Assembly: GCF_014084025.1 (NCBI RefSeq)
Contig: NZ_CP043682.1
Coordinates: forward strand, 525,582-589,581
Direction: 5' to 3'
Source: Borrelia sp. A-FGy1
Lineage (GTDB): Bacteria; Spirochaetota; Spirochaetia; Borreliales; Borreliaceae
DNA: 64,000 nucleotides
Both the position numbers and the translations under genes were made by a program. The notes under the pieces were generated by a model, which was not told the origin of the DNA, searched no databases, and saw nothing but the letters and a program-made list of their open reading frames with translations. Of this stretch, positions 49,429-58,740 are shown piece after piece; the first letter of the stretch is position 1; every line of letters starts with the position of its first letter.

Positions 49429-49876
49429 TTTTAATTTAAATGGGGAAAGTCTTTCGAAAAGTGTTGATCTTTCTTTGAGCACTAGAGATCTTTTGGTAGA
49501 TGTTTTTTATTCAGGTGGGAAAAAATTAATTAAGAGTATTAATAATAATTTTTCATTAGTTCTTTTAAATTTGAAACCAGTATATTCATCTTTAGTTCCA
49601 GCTTTTATGTTAAATGGAAGTAGTATTATGACTATTGAAGGTTTAAAGAATACATCTTTTTATAATAATTTAGTTAAGATTTTATTAGAAAATGATTTTG
49701 GGTTTTGTGAAAATTGTTTTTCATCTAATGCACTACTATTTTATTATTTTTTGAAGAGTAAAATAATAATTAGAACAGATATTTTAGGATATTATAATAC
49801 TTTAAAATGTTATTGCATTGATATTAATACTTTTTTAGATATCTATTTACGATTAGAAGAATTAGAAAGAAAATGA
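49415..49876 (+). CDS. Degenerate [2Fe-2S] small subunit of the xanthine dehydrogenase family
   Basis: The 153-residue protein follows the CoxS/XdhC-type small subunit closely. FNLNGES and STRDLLVDVFYSGGKK align to the N-terminal ferredoxin, SIMTIEGLKN to the ITTIEGL link, and the C-terminal helical half to the second cluster domain. Its only four cysteines are C98, C101, C132 and C134, spaced C-X2-C-X30-C-X-C, essentially the family's second-cluster spacing. The four cysteines of the N-terminal plant-type cluster are all absent. So one [2Fe-2S] cluster could still bind. The start is TTG 49415, overlapping the gene before by 14 bp; ATGA links it to the next gene. Confidence 0.7.
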   Translation: MILISFNLNGESLSKSVDLSLSTRDLLVDVFYSGGKKLIKSINNNFSLVLLNLKPVYSSLVPAFMLNGSSIMTIEGLKNTSFYNNLVKILLENDFGFCENCFSSNALLFYYFLKSKIIIRTDILGYYNTLKCYCIDINTFLDIYLRLEELERK

Positions 49877-50736
49877 GTGGAGCAAGAGTATATTATCCAG
49901 AAAACTTTAATGCACTTGTTGGTTTGTTTGATAAAGAGTTGAATAACTATATCGTATATAACGAAATTGATTTTCATAAAAATATTGAAATTTTAAAGAA
50001 AAGGAATTATATAAATAATTTATTCTTAATTAATAATTTTGAAAGATTTAAAAAAATATCGCTTAAAAGTAATTTTTTAGAAATAGGGCCATGTGTTACT
50101 TATAATGAAATATTACAATTTGGAGAGAGGAATATACCAAGATTGTTTTATGAGTTTATTTCAAAATTGAATGATAAAATATATTTGAATAGTATTAATA
50201 TTGCTAATGGATTTTATTATAAAAGTACCGTTTTTGATTTACATCCTTTATTTTTGAGTCTTGATGCTCAACTTGAATTTAAAAATGTTTTGACTAAAAA
50301 AACTTATACTTATAATGCTTATAATATTAATAGGGATGATTACATACAGAAACGCAATATTTTATTTTTGACTAAATTAAAATTTCCAATTACAAATCTG
50401 TGGAACAAGAGCTTTTATGGCAAGGTATTTGTTGATACTTTTTCATTTGAAATGTTAGAATATACAAAAATTATTTTTATTTGTGTGCTTTTAAATGTTA
50501 AGAGAGATATTATAAGTGATTTTTTAATGAAAATATTTTATGATGATAAGGTTATTACTTTAAGAGATTCTCAGGCTTTACTTCTTAATAAATCTTTACC
50601 TTTGTCTATGTTTGAAATTGAAGATTCTCTTAAGATGCTTGATAGAAATATTCGAGATATGAAAAATTTTAGCTTTGGTGAGAGGAACATGAAGCTTATA
50701 AAAAATTTTTATTTTGATACATTGGTTAATTTTTGA
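49873..50736 (+). CDS. Degenerate FAD-subunit homologue of the xanthine dehydrogenase family
   Basis: At 287 residues it has the size of CoxM-type medium subunits. The alignable parts are YYPENFNALVGLFDKE near the start, NFLEIGPCVTYNEIL and IPRLFYEFISKLNDKIYLNS (family: IGA.VTY.EI ... P.L.EA...I....IRN), then LHPLFLSLDAQLEFKN and RNILFLTKLKFPI. The two FAD-binding glycine motifs (AGGTDL-like and TIGGN-like) are replaced by VYNEID and NIANG, so flavin binding is doubtful. It overlaps the small subunit by 4 bp (ATGA), giving the order large-small-medium. The role is unknown. Confidence 0.65.
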   Translation: MSGARVYYPENFNALVGLFDKELNNYIVYNEIDFHKNIEILKKRNYINNLFLINNFERFKKISLKSNFLEIGPCVTYNEILQFGERNIPRLFYEFISKLNDKIYLNSINIANGFYYKSTVFDLHPLFLSLDAQLEFKNVLTKKTYTYNAYNINRDDYIQKRNILFLTKLKFPITNLWNKSFYGKVFVDTFSFEMLEYTKIIFICVLLNVKRDIISDFLMKIFYDDKVITLRDSQALLLNKSLPLSMFEIEDSLKMLDRNIRDMKNFSFGERNMKLIKNFYFDTLVNF

Positions 50737-50892
50737 TCTTAAAAAATTAGAAATATTAAATAATCATTAATTTTTAGTGTAGTTTTATATAAAACCAATA
50801 GAATTAATTTATCAAATCGCTTTTATGTATTATAATGTTAGTTTGTTAATGTTTTATAAAAATAATTATTGAAAAGAGGAGTTCTTAAGTTT

Positions 50893-51153
50893 ATGGTAAA
50901 AAAAGAAGCTAAAATTAATGCTATTAATGGCTTACATGTAAGACCAGCATCAACATTTGTAAAGAAAGCTAAGGAATATGCTAGTGATATAACTGTGGAA
51001 GCTGATGGAAAATCTGTTAGCGGTAAAAGCTTGTTTCGTTTACAGACCTTAGAATTATCTTCTGGCAAAAAAATTTTGGTTTGTGCTGATGGCGATGATG
51101 AGGAGAAGGCTGCTACTGAGCTTGCTGAACTCATTGAATCTTTTAAAGAATAG
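50893..51153 (+). CDS. ptsH: Phosphocarrier protein HPr
   Basis: Relays phosphate from enzyme I to EIIA proteins. The start is ATG 50893, with AAGAGGAG 13-20 bp upstream; a TTG at 50869 lies before the ribosome site. The 86-residue protein has the active-site His15 in GLHVRPAS and Ser46 in SGKSLF, the residue used by HPr kinase in Gram-positives. The helix EEKAATELAELIES ends the fold. It heads the ptsH-ptsI-crr operon, 17 bp before ptsI. Confidence 0.96.
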   Translation: MVKKEAKINAINGLHVRPASTFVKKAKEYASDITVEADGKSVSGKSLFRLQTLELSSGKKILVCADGDDEEKAATELAELIESFKE

Positions 51154-51170
51154 AGCTTGGAAGGTTTTGT

Positions 51171-52892
51171 ATGACTTTATCAGGGAAAGGAATATCTAAG
51201 GGTATAGGCATAGGAGAGGCTCTTTTTATTAGAAAAGATTTTGATAATCTGATTGATAAATCAAAGATTAGCTCTTCTCAAATTGATGATGAAATAAGAA
51301 AGTTTAATGAAGCTAAGTTTAAGGCTATTTCTGTACTTGAAAATCTTAGAAAGAAAGCAGTAAATCAACTTGGTGCTGATAAGGAAGGTATTTTTGAGGG
51401 ACAGATATTAATTATTGAAGATGATGAGCTTTCAGATACTGTTTTAACTTTTATTAAGTATAAAAATTGTGGTGCTGCTTGGGCTGTTTATTTATCTTTT
51501 GAGGAACTTATTAAGGGAATGGAAGATTATAAAGATGTTTACTTGAAAGAGAGAGCTTCTGATTTTAGAGACATTAGAAATAGACTCATTTCAAATATTT
51601 TAGGTAAGATCACAGATTTTTCTGAGATTAAGCGAGATATAATTTTGATTACTGAGGAATTGACTCCTTCTGATACAATGCAAGTTGATTTAAGTTATGT
51701 TAAAGGATTTTTAACTACAGTTGGTGGGGAGACTTCTCATGCTGCTATTTTAGCAAGAACAATAGGGCTTCCAGCCCTTGTTATGTCTTCTCTAGATATT
51801 AATAATATTAAGGATGGTGATAAGTTAATAATTGATGGATTTTCTTCTATGGTTATTAATAATCCATCATCTGGTGAAATTAATAAATATATGAATAAAA
51901 TATTGAAGCATAATGAAGTTGAAAAAGAGCTTTTTTCTTTAAAAAATAAGAAGGCAAAGACAAAGGATGGAGTTATAATAACTTTAAAGGCCAACATTGG
52001 AACTCCTTCGGATATTTTTTATGTTAATAAATATGGGCTAGAGGGAATAGGTCTTTTTAGAACAGAGTTTTTATATATGGAATCTGTAAAGCCGCCTACA
52101 GAGAATGAACAATTTGAGGCTTATAAGAAAGTTGTAGAGGCTCTTGAGAAGAAAGGTATTGTTACTATTCGTACTCTTGATATTGGAGGAGATAAGGAAA
52201 TACCTTATATCCATTTTCCAAAAGAAGATAATCCTTTTTTAGGATATCGTGCTCTTAGAATGTATATGGACTATGAAGATTTAGTGCAAATTCAATTCAA
52301 TGCAATTTTTAGGGCTAGTCATTATGGAAAGGTAAGAATAATGGTACCTATGCTTACTAGGTATGAAGAAATTGATATAATTGATTATTTTGTAGGAAGG
52401 GCTAAAGAAAGTTTAAAGTCTAGAAATTTACCTTTTGATGAGAATTTGGAAGTAGGTTGTATGATAGAGACACCCTCAGCAGCTTTAATTGCTTCTGAGC
52501 TTTCTTGTAAATTGAAGTTTTTTAGTATTGGGACTAATGATTTGACTCAATATACTTTGGCAGTAGATCGTGGTAATCAGAAGATATCAAATTTATATGA
52601 TAAATATAATCCTGCTGTTTTAAGATTAATTAAGAATGTTCTTGATGCTGGCAATAGTTATGGAATTGATGTGTCCGTTTGTGGGGAGCTAGGAGGCGAT
52701 GAAGCTGGTGCTTTAATTCTTGTTGGTCTTGGATTTAGATCTTTGAGTATGGTGCCTAGTGCTTCACTTAGAATTAAATATTTACTAAAGAAATATACAA
52801 TATCTGAGCTAAGTGAATTAGCTAATAATGTATTGAATAGTAAATTAGAGTCAGAGACTTTAAAATATTTAGATAAATTTATAGGAGATTAA
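51171..52892 (+). CDS. ptsI: PTS enzyme I
   Basis: Autophosphorylates from PEP and passes phosphate to HPr. The phospho-His is in GGETSHAAILART near residue 190. The PEP-binding barrel has GIGLFRTEFLYME near 293, TIRTLDIGGDKEIPY near 330, MIETPSAAL near 425, FSIGTNDLTQYTLAVDR near 450 and the reactive Cys motif SVCGELGGDEAGA near 500. Length 573 is standard. It lies 17 bp after ptsH and 2 bp before crr, so expression is coupled. Confidence 0.97.
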   Translation: MTLSGKGISKGIGIGEALFIRKDFDNLIDKSKISSSQIDDEIRKFNEAKFKAISVLENLRKKAVNQLGADKEGIFEGQILIIEDDELSDTVLTFIKYKNCGAAWAVYLSFEELIKGMEDYKDVYLKERASDFRDIRNRLISNILGKITDFSEIKRDIILITEELTPSDTMQVDLSYVKGFLTTVGGETSHAAILARTIGLPALVMSSLDINNIKDGDKLIIDGFSSMVINNPSSGEINKYMNKILKHNEVEKELFSLKNKKAKTKDGVIITLKANIGTPSDIFYVNKYGLEGIGLFRTEFLYMESVKPPTENEQFEAYKKVVEALEKKGIVTIRTLDIGGDKEIPYIHFPKEDNPFLGYRALRMYMDYEDLVQIQFNAIFRASHYGKVRIMVPMLTRYEEIDIIDYFVGRAKESLKSRNLPFDENLEVGCMIETPSAALIASELSCKLKFFSIGTNDLTQYTLAVDRGNQKISNLYDKYNPAVLRLIKNVLDAGNSYGIDVSVCGELGGDEAGALILVGLGFRSLSMVPSASLRIKYLLKKYTISELSELANNVLNSKLESETLKYLDKFIGD

Positions 52893-52894
52893 TT

Positions 52895-53464
52895 ATGGGA
52901 TTTTTAGATTTTTTTAAAAAGATCGTTATCTTGGATTTAATAGCACCTGTTAGTGGGAAGGTTGTTTCAATCGATAAGGTACCAGATGAAGCGTTTGCTG
53001 AAAAGATCGTTGGAGATGGAGTTGCTATTATCCCTACAGGTAGTGAGTTAGTTGCACCTTGTGATGGAACTATTGGTAAGATTTTCAAAACAAATCATGC
53101 TTTTAGTCTTGAAACTAAAGAAGGCGTTGAAATTTTTGTGCACTTTGGTATTAATACTCTTAATTTAAATGGGAAAGGTTTTACAAGGGTTGCTGAAGAA
53201 GGTGTTAGTGTAAAACAGGGAGATGTTGTTATTAGGATTGACCTTGACTATTTAAAGACACATGCAGAGTCAGTAATTACTCCAGTTGTTATTGCAAATT
53301 CTGATGAGGTTTCAAGTATTGAGTATGTATTTGGAAGGCTTGATGATGGGTCTGAATATATTGTACCTTCTTCTACTTCTTTAACAGAAGATATTAGAAA
53401 TAAGATATCTCAAACCAAACCGGTTGAAGCTGGTAAAGATTTAGTACTTAGAGTTAAGAAATAG
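52895..53464 (+). CDS. crr: PTS EIIA (glucose-type, Crr)
   Basis: Soluble EIIA of the glucose family, phosphorylated by HPr. The two active-site histidines are His68 (TNHAFSL) and His83 (IFVHFGI), matching E. coli His75 and His90 allowing for a short N-terminus. The sequence begins with the usual amphipathic N-terminal helix (MGFLDFFKK), and PVSGKVVSIDKVPDEAFAEKI follows. Length 189 is about 20 over the norm because of a C-terminal tail with LTEDIRNKISQTKP. Its stop lies in the arm of the terminator shared with htpG. Confidence 0.96.
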   Translation: MGFLDFFKKIVILDLIAPVSGKVVSIDKVPDEAFAEKIVGDGVAIIPTGSELVAPCDGTIGKIFKTNHAFSLETKEGVEIFVHFGINTLNLNGKGFTRVAEEGVSVKQGDVVIRIDLDYLKTHAESVITPVVIANSDEVSSIEYVFGRLDDGSEYIVPSSTSLTEDIRNKISQTKPVEAGKDLVLRVKK

Positions 53465-53503
53465 GATGATGGGATCTTAGAGGAGACCCCGGTATTCCTA
53501 TTT
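53459..53503. terminator. Probable bidirectional terminator between crr and htpG
   Basis: The outer arms AAATAGGA (53459-53466) and TCCTATTT (53496-53503) pair over 8 bp. Inside, GGGATCT pairs with AGACCCC (one mismatch) around TAGAGG. T-rich tails follow on the plus strand and A-rich DNA on the other side, so it can serve both convergent transcripts. It covers the crr stop and ends 2 bp before the htpG stop. Confidence 0.7.
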
Positions 53504-53505
53504 TA

Positions 53506-55353
53506 TTATATATTTTTCTCTAAAATTTCATTTATTATATTTATAAATTGGCTTGGATTTTTGCTGGGTAAGCCTGAGGTTATCATTGCCTCTTCAAGAA
53601 GAATAATACTTATCTTTTCTAAATTTTCGCTATCTAAGTTTTTTAGATTTTGAATTATCTTGTTATTTGGGTTGAGTTCAAGGATAGGCTTTGTTTCTTT
53701 GATTTCCTGTCCCATTGATAACATAATTCTTTGCATTTGATATGTAGGGTCACCACTGTCAATAATGATTGCAGATGGTTCTTTTATTAGTGAAGCTGAT
53801 AGCAAGACATCTTTGACATCGTTTTTAAGTATTTCTTTTACTTTTGATAAGATATCTTTAAATTCTTCTTCGGTTTTTTTAAAGTTTTCATCTTTTAATT
53901 CGTCACTTGTTTCGTTTTTATTTATTGCTTTTAGCTTTATTCCGTCATATTCTGTGATGAAATTTAAAATAGCTTCGTCAAGTTCATCATCCATAATTAG
54001 AGTTTCATATCCTCTTTGTTTATAGGCATTTACAATAGGATTAGATTTGAGTATATTTTCTTTTCCTCCGGTTATATAATATATCCTTTTTTGTTCTTCA
54101 GGCATTCTTTTTTTATATTCCTTTAATGATGTAAGTCCATTTACACTAGAAGACTTAAATCTAATTAAAGATATAAGCTTTTCTCTATTATCAAAATCAG
54201 AATAAACCCCTTCTTTTAGGCATCTTCCAAATTCTTTTGAAAATACATCAAACTTTGAAGAATCTGATTCGCTTAGTTTTTCAAGTTCGCTTAATATTTT
54301 TTTTACGGAAGATGATTTTATTTTTGATAATATTTTATTTTGTTGTAGAATCTCTCTACTTACATTTAGAGGTAAATCTTGACAGTCTATTATTCCTTTT
54401 ATAAATCTCAAATAATTTGGAAGTAAACTACCTTCAGAATCTGTAATAAAAATTCTGTTTATAAATAACTTTACACCGGGTTTAGGATTTGGATAGTATA
54501 AGTCGTAAGGAGCTTTGCTTGGAATATAGAAAAGATTGATATATTCAATGCTCCCTTCGGCTTTTGTGTGGATATGGATGAGTGGATTCTCATAGTCAAA
54601 ACTGATATTTTTATAAAATTCATTATATTCTTCAGCAGTAATCTCATTTTTGTTTTTTACCCAAATAGCCATAGATTCGTTTGCCTTATCTTCCCTTTCT
54701 TCAAATCCTTCTTGTTTTCCATCTTTCATTAAAGGTTCTTTGTATTTAATGAATATAGGATAATTAATATGATTTGAATATTTTTTTATAATTTCTTGAA
54801 TTTTCCATTTATTAGCATATTGAGTACCTTCTTCATTAAGAAAAAGAGTTATTTCAGTTCCTATATCATCTTTTTCTGTTTCCTCTATTTCATACCCGGT
54901 TTTACCGTCACTAGACCAGATATAGGCATTATCTTCTAAGGCTTTTTTTGTTTTAACTTCAATTTTTTCAGACACAATAAAAGCACTGTAAAATCCAACT
55001 CCAAATTGTCCAATTAAACTTGAGGCCTTTTTTTCATCTTTTTTTAAGTTATTTATAAATTCTTTGGTTCCTGATTTTGCAATTACTCCAAGATGATTAA
55101 TTAGGTCTTCTTCATTCATTCCAATGCCATTGTCTTTAATCTTAATGGTTTTATCATCGAAACTTATTTCTATCTTTGGATCTAAGTTAATACTCTTAAA
55201 TTTTTCGTTTGTTAAGTTCAAAAATTTAAGTTTGTCAATTGCATCAGAAGCGTTTGATATTAATTCTCGTAAAAATATTTCTTTATGGGAATAAAGTGAG
55301 TGTATTATTAAATAAAGTAAATCATTAACTTCTGTGTCAAATTGTTTTTTCAT
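53506..55353 (-). CDS. htpG: Chaperone HtpG (Hsp90)
   Basis: ATP-dependent Hsp90 chaperone. I start at ATG 55353 (MKKQFDTEVNDLLYLIIHS), which has GAGGAGGGAATTT upstream; an upstream ORF extension to 55455 has no family support. The ATP pocket motifs are visible: ELISNASDAIDKL, IKDNGIGMN, GTKEF and QFGVGFYSAFIV. The middle domain has LPLNVSREILQQNKILSKI. The C-terminal dimerisation region follows. Length is 615, typical of bacterial HtpG. It converges on crr and diverges from gnd by about 130 bp. Confidence 0.96.
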   Translation of the reverse strand: MKKQFDTEVNDLLYLIIHSLYSHKEIFLRELISNASDAIDKLKFLNLTNEKFKSINLDPKIEISFDDKTIKIKDNGIGMNEEDLINHLGVIAKSGTKEFINNLKKDEKKASSLIGQFGVGFYSAFIVSEKIEVKTKKALEDNAYIWSSDGKTGYEIEETEKDDIGTEITLFLNEEGTQYANKWKIQEIIKKYSNHINYPIFIKYKEPLMKDGKQEGFEEREDKANESMAIWVKNKNEITAEEYNEFYKNISFDYENPLIHIHTKAEGSIEYINLFYIPSKAPYDLYYPNPKPGVKLFINRIFITDSEGSLLPNYLRFIKGIIDCQDLPLNVSREILQQNKILSKIKSSSVKKILSELEKLSESDSSKFDVFSKEFGRCLKEGVYSDFDNREKLISLIRFKSSSVNGLTSLKEYKKRMPEEQKRIYYITGGKENILKSNPIVNAYKQRGYETLIMDDELDEAILNFITEYDGIKLKAINKNETSDELKDENFKKTEEEFKDILSKVKEILKNDVKDVLLSASLIKEPSAIIIDSGDPTYQMQRIMLSMGQEIKETKPILELNPNNKIIQNLKNLDSENLEKISIILLEEAMITSGLPSKNPSQFINIINEILEKNI

Positions 55354-55483
55354 GAAATTCCCTCCTCTTTCGTTTAGTTTAATCTTTACTTTTTTTATAA
55401 TATAACATAATCTAAAAATAATGAATAAATAATGAATAAAGTGGATTTGTTTCAAATAAAAAGTTAAAATAGGGGATAATAAG

Positions 55484-56878
55484 ATGGATGTTGGTATTTA
55501 TGGATTAGGTGTTATGGGCAGTAGCTTGGCTTTAAATATAGCTGATAGTGGGTTTAATGTTTCTGTTTATAATAGAGATAATGAGAGGACTGAAGTTTTT
55601 CTTATAAACAATCCTCATAAAAAGATTAATGGATTTAAAGATATCGAGAGTTTCATTAAAAGTTTAAAAAAACCTAGGAAAATTATTTTAATGATAGCAA
55701 GTTCAGCTGTGGATAAAGTAATTGAACAGGTGTTGCCTTTAATTGAAAAGTTTGACATTATTATTGATGGTGGAAATTCTCATTATAAAAATACAATGAG
55801 AAGAGAAAAAGAATTATTTTCTAAAGATATTTATTTTGTTGGACTTGGGATTTCAGGAGGTGAGGAGGGAGCTAGGACTGGACCTTCTTTGATGTATGGT
55901 GGCAGCAAAAAGGCTTATGAATTACTTGAACCTATTTTAAATAAGATAGCTGCTAGGACAAGAATGGGAGATATTTGTTCTGCCTATATTGGTGATAATG
56001 GAGCTGGACATTATGTAAAGATGATTCATAATGGAATTGAATATTCTGATATGCAACTTATTAGTGAAACATATTTTTTTATGAAAAAAGCTTTTAATTT
56101 AGATAATTTAAGGATTGCAGAAGTATTTGAAAAGTGGAGTGAAGGAGAACTTTCTAGTTATTTAATAGAGATAACTTCTATCATTTTGAAATATAAGGAA
56201 AATAACGAATGTTTGCTTGATAAGATTTTAGATGTTGCAAGTCAGAAAGGAACTGGGAAGTGGGCTTCAATTGAGGCTATTGAAACGGGTGTGCCCGCAA
56301 ATTTGATCTTTGAATCTTTGTTTGCACGGATTTTATCAACATTAAAACATGAAAGAGTAATAGCTAGTGATATTCTTAAAATGGATGTAGGTTATTTTGA
56401 ATTTGACCTTAGTGATTGGATTTTAGATCTTTATTATGCTCTTTTGGTTTCAAAGATACTAGCTTATACTCAGGGATTTATGATGCTTAAGATAGCTTCT
56501 ATTAATTATGGTTGGGAGTTAAATTTGGGAAAAATTTCTTTGATTTGGAGAGAGGGTTGCATAATTCGGAGTGTTTTCTTAGAAAAGATTAAATTAGCTT
56601 ATGATAAAAATCCTCATCTTATTAATTTGCTTTTTGATGATTACTTTTTGGAAATAATTAAAAAGCATCATAAATCCTTAAGAAGGATAGTATCAAAGGC
56701 TAGCGAAATTGGGATACCTTTGCCAGTGTTTTATGCAAGTCTTGCATTTCTAGATTCTTATTCTACCAATTACTTACCAGCTAACTTAATTCAAGCTCAA
56801 AGGGACTTTTTTGGTTCGCATAAATTTGAAAGATTGGATTCAAAGCTAGGTGAATTTTTTCATAGTACTTGGCAATAA
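55484..56878 (+). CDS. gnd: 6-phosphogluconate dehydrogenase (decarboxylating)
   Basis: Oxidative pentose phosphate enzyme converting 6-phosphogluconate to ribulose 5-phosphate and NADPH. Motifs: N-terminal GLGVMGSSLALN, DGGNSHYKNT near residue 104, GISGGEEGARTGPS near 128, DNGAGHYVKMIHNGIEY near 180, and GTGKWASIEA near 262. Length 464 is normal. The start is ATG 55484 with AGGGGATAA upstream. It ends only 2 bp from the convergent DUF3996-like gene, with no terminator visible there. Confidence 0.96.
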   Translation: MDVGIYGLGVMGSSLALNIADSGFNVSVYNRDNERTEVFLINNPHKKINGFKDIESFIKSLKKPRKIILMIASSAVDKVIEQVLPLIEKFDIIIDGGNSHYKNTMRREKELFSKDIYFVGLGISGGEEGARTGPSLMYGGSKKAYELLEPILNKIAARTRMGDICSAYIGDNGAGHYVKMIHNGIEYSDMQLISETYFFMKKAFNLDNLRIAEVFEKWSEGELSSYLIEITSIILKYKENNECLLDKILDVASQKGTGKWASIEAIETGVPANLIFESLFARILSTLKHERVIASDILKMDVGYFEFDLSDWILDLYYALLVSKILAYTQGFMMLKIASINYGWELNLGKISLIWREGCIIRSVFLEKIKLAYDKNPHLINLLFDDYFLEIIKKHHKSLRRIVSKASEIGIPLPVFYASLAFLDSYSTNYLPANLIQAQRDFFGSHKFERLDSKLGEFFHSTWQ

Positions 56879-56880
56879 TT

Positions 56881-57420
56881 TTAAATATAATATTTTGCGA
56901 ATATTCCTCCCATTATGTTTGTTTTAAGTCCTGAGTAGAGAAGGTGATATGCAAGAGATCTTGTGTTTGATACAAATTCTATTGAAGGTGCTATTTTAAA
57001 TCCTATTTCTATTTGCTCTGTTAAGTCATAAAAAATGGCAATTGGTGTTCTAAATCCAAATCCTAATTGAATGTTTATTAAATCTGGTTTGTGATATGCT
57101 ATATGTAGACTTCCTCCAATTCCCAATCCAATAGATAATTTTTCAATCAAGGGTGTTGTTAAGATTAAATCTAGAGCTACAAGTGCAAATAGATTTAAAT
57201 CATATTTTTTTGAATTAATTTTATGTCCGGATAAATTTATTCCGTTACTACCTCCGTATCCTATTTCAATATCAATGAATGGGAAGGACATGGCATAGTT
57301 GAAAATGGGATTTCCTATACTGCCTCCAAATCCTATTCCTCTGTTTAAATAAGAATTTCTTCCAATCGCATTAGTCCATGTTATTAATAACAGTAACATT
57401 ATTAGTATTGATTTTTGCAT
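56881..57420 (-). CDS. DUF3996-like exported protein (179 aa)
   Basis: Signal peptide at residues 1-19 (MQKSILIMLLLLITWTNAIG), followed by a Gly-rich beta-strand pattern: NRGIGFGGSIGNPIF, IGLGIGGSLHIAYH and IQLGFGFRTPIAIFYDL. The alternation of aromatic and Gly residues and the absence of long helices suggest a small beta-barrel outer-membrane protein, as in other Borrelia DUF3996-like proteins; location is inferred. GGAG lies about 5 bp before the ATG. It is one of an array of related genes extending to 59.4 kb. Confidence 0.8.
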   Translation of the reverse strand: MQKSILIMLLLLITWTNAIGRNSYLNRGIGFGGSIGNPIFNYAMSFPFIDIEIGYGGSNGINLSGHKINSKKYDLNLFALVALDLILTTPLIEKLSIGLGIGGSLHIAYHKPDLINIQLGFGFRTPIAIFYDLTEQIEIGFKIAPSIEFVSNTRSLAYHLLYSGLKTNIMGGIFAKYYI

Positions 57421-57559
57421 TAGATCTCCATTAGTTAGTAATTTGTTATTATATTATATTTTCAGTTTAAAAAATAAATATAGTTTTATTAGTTATACTA
57501 AGCCTTTTGTTTTAATTATAATTTAATAAATAGTTATTTTGCTAGGGTTTTTGGAGGAT

Positions 57560-58075
57560 TTATATAATCCAAAATCTGAGTCCAAGTGTTGCAAATATTT
57601 CCCATTTTTGAATCAAATTTCCACCTTTGCCCCAAAGGTTGATACCAGGCCCTGCTTTTAAGAAGATGTCAAATAATCTTTGACTAATTGAAAAATTTAG
57701 AATAAAAGACAATCGTCCTCCAATATTTATCGAGTTATAAACTGTTTGAGTATTTTTCCATTCAGATATCCACCATAACCCATAAATACCAATTCCTAGT
57801 GCAAAATCTATAATTTTAGATTCCTCTAATAAATTATATGTAGGAGTAATAAATTCCAAAGAAGAAAATATTGTATCAATGTTTTGAAATAAATTTCTCA
57901 ATCCATTGTAAAGACCTACCTCTAATTCAATATTTGGGCCCAAATTTAATTGAATTGAGCTTGGAAAGGGGCCAATAATTCCAAAACTAAAAGACCTTCT
58001 ATTTGTATATAAATCTTCAGCAAAAGCATTAAAAATAATTAATGATAAGATTAAAATTAATGTCATCTTTTTCAT
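57560..58075 (-). CDS. DUF3996-like exported protein (171 aa)
   Basis: Second member of the array. The signal peptide (MKKMTLILILSLIIFNAFA) is followed by SFGIIGPFPSSIQLNLGPNI, IELEVGLYNGLRNLFQNIDT and a C-terminal RLFDIFLKAGPGINLWG ending in LGLRFWII, the family terminal strand. The decayed copy just upstream (58.2-58.7 kb) matches these same blocks, so this gene is a template for recognising it. A ribosome site AAGGATAAAG precedes the ATG. Outer-membrane barrel inferred. Confidence 0.82.
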   Translation of the reverse strand: MKKMTLILILSLIIFNAFAEDLYTNRRSFSFGIIGPFPSSIQLNLGPNIELEVGLYNGLRNLFQNIDTIFSSLEFITPTYNLLEESKIIDFALGIGIYGLWWISEWKNTQTVYNSINIGGRLSFILNFSISQRLFDIFLKAGPGINLWGKGGNLIQKWEIFATLGLRFWII

Positions 58076-58214
58076 AATTTTCTTTATCCTTATAACCTCT
58101 ACTTGTTAAGTATATACTTAAACATTTTAAAACTAAACTATGTAAGTTTTGATATTTTAGATATGTAATAATAGAAATAGCAAGAATACCTTTTCGTTAT
58201 TATATATCTGTGAT

Positions 58215-58740
58215 TTTATACCAACCAGAATCTAATTCCAATTTCTTAGAATAATTTCTATCTAAATCTCACTCCTTTAAGTGTTTGTCTCAAGAACAAA
58301 TGCTGCTTTTAAAAATAAATCTAATCTTTTATTACGCACTGATTAAACATTAAGAGGTTTAAAAATAAAGGTAATTTTGCTTTAAACTTATTGGATCTTT
58401 GTGTTCTTGATTAATTTTCTATCTTAAGAACGACCGAAAAGGGCGCTATAATAGGCTCATTATATAACAACAAAATATATAATATTAGCTATTCCTTGGA
58501 AGAGATATTCTTGTAAAGGCGCAGTCTAATGCAAAACATAAAGTTTTTCATTCTTTTGAATAGAATTGTTTAAGCTATTATAAATAGCAAAATCTATATC
58601 AACATTTTCAATCTTTAATTACTAATAAATATAGTAAGAAATACTAAAGACCTATGTCAAATTTGCTTTTGCTGTTAATATTGAATTTTAAGAAATAGAA
58701 TTTTAGAAAAACATCAATATTAAAATTATTATAATTTTTT
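58215..58740 (-). pseudogene. Decayed DUF3996-like gene
   Basis: The 747-bp gap between two intact family members holds the ruins of another on the minus strand. In order, and in changing frames, I can read ENVDIDFAIYNSLNNSIQ (near 58.60 kb), KLPLFLNLLMF, then KRLDLFLKAAFVLETNT (near 58.31 kb), and IGIRFWLV with a stop (near 58.22 kb). These match the intact neighbour's ELEVGLYNGLRNLFQ, FILNFSISQ, RLFDIFLKAGPG and LGLRFWII. Several stops and shifts break it; the N-terminal part is not recoverable. Confidence 0.75.
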
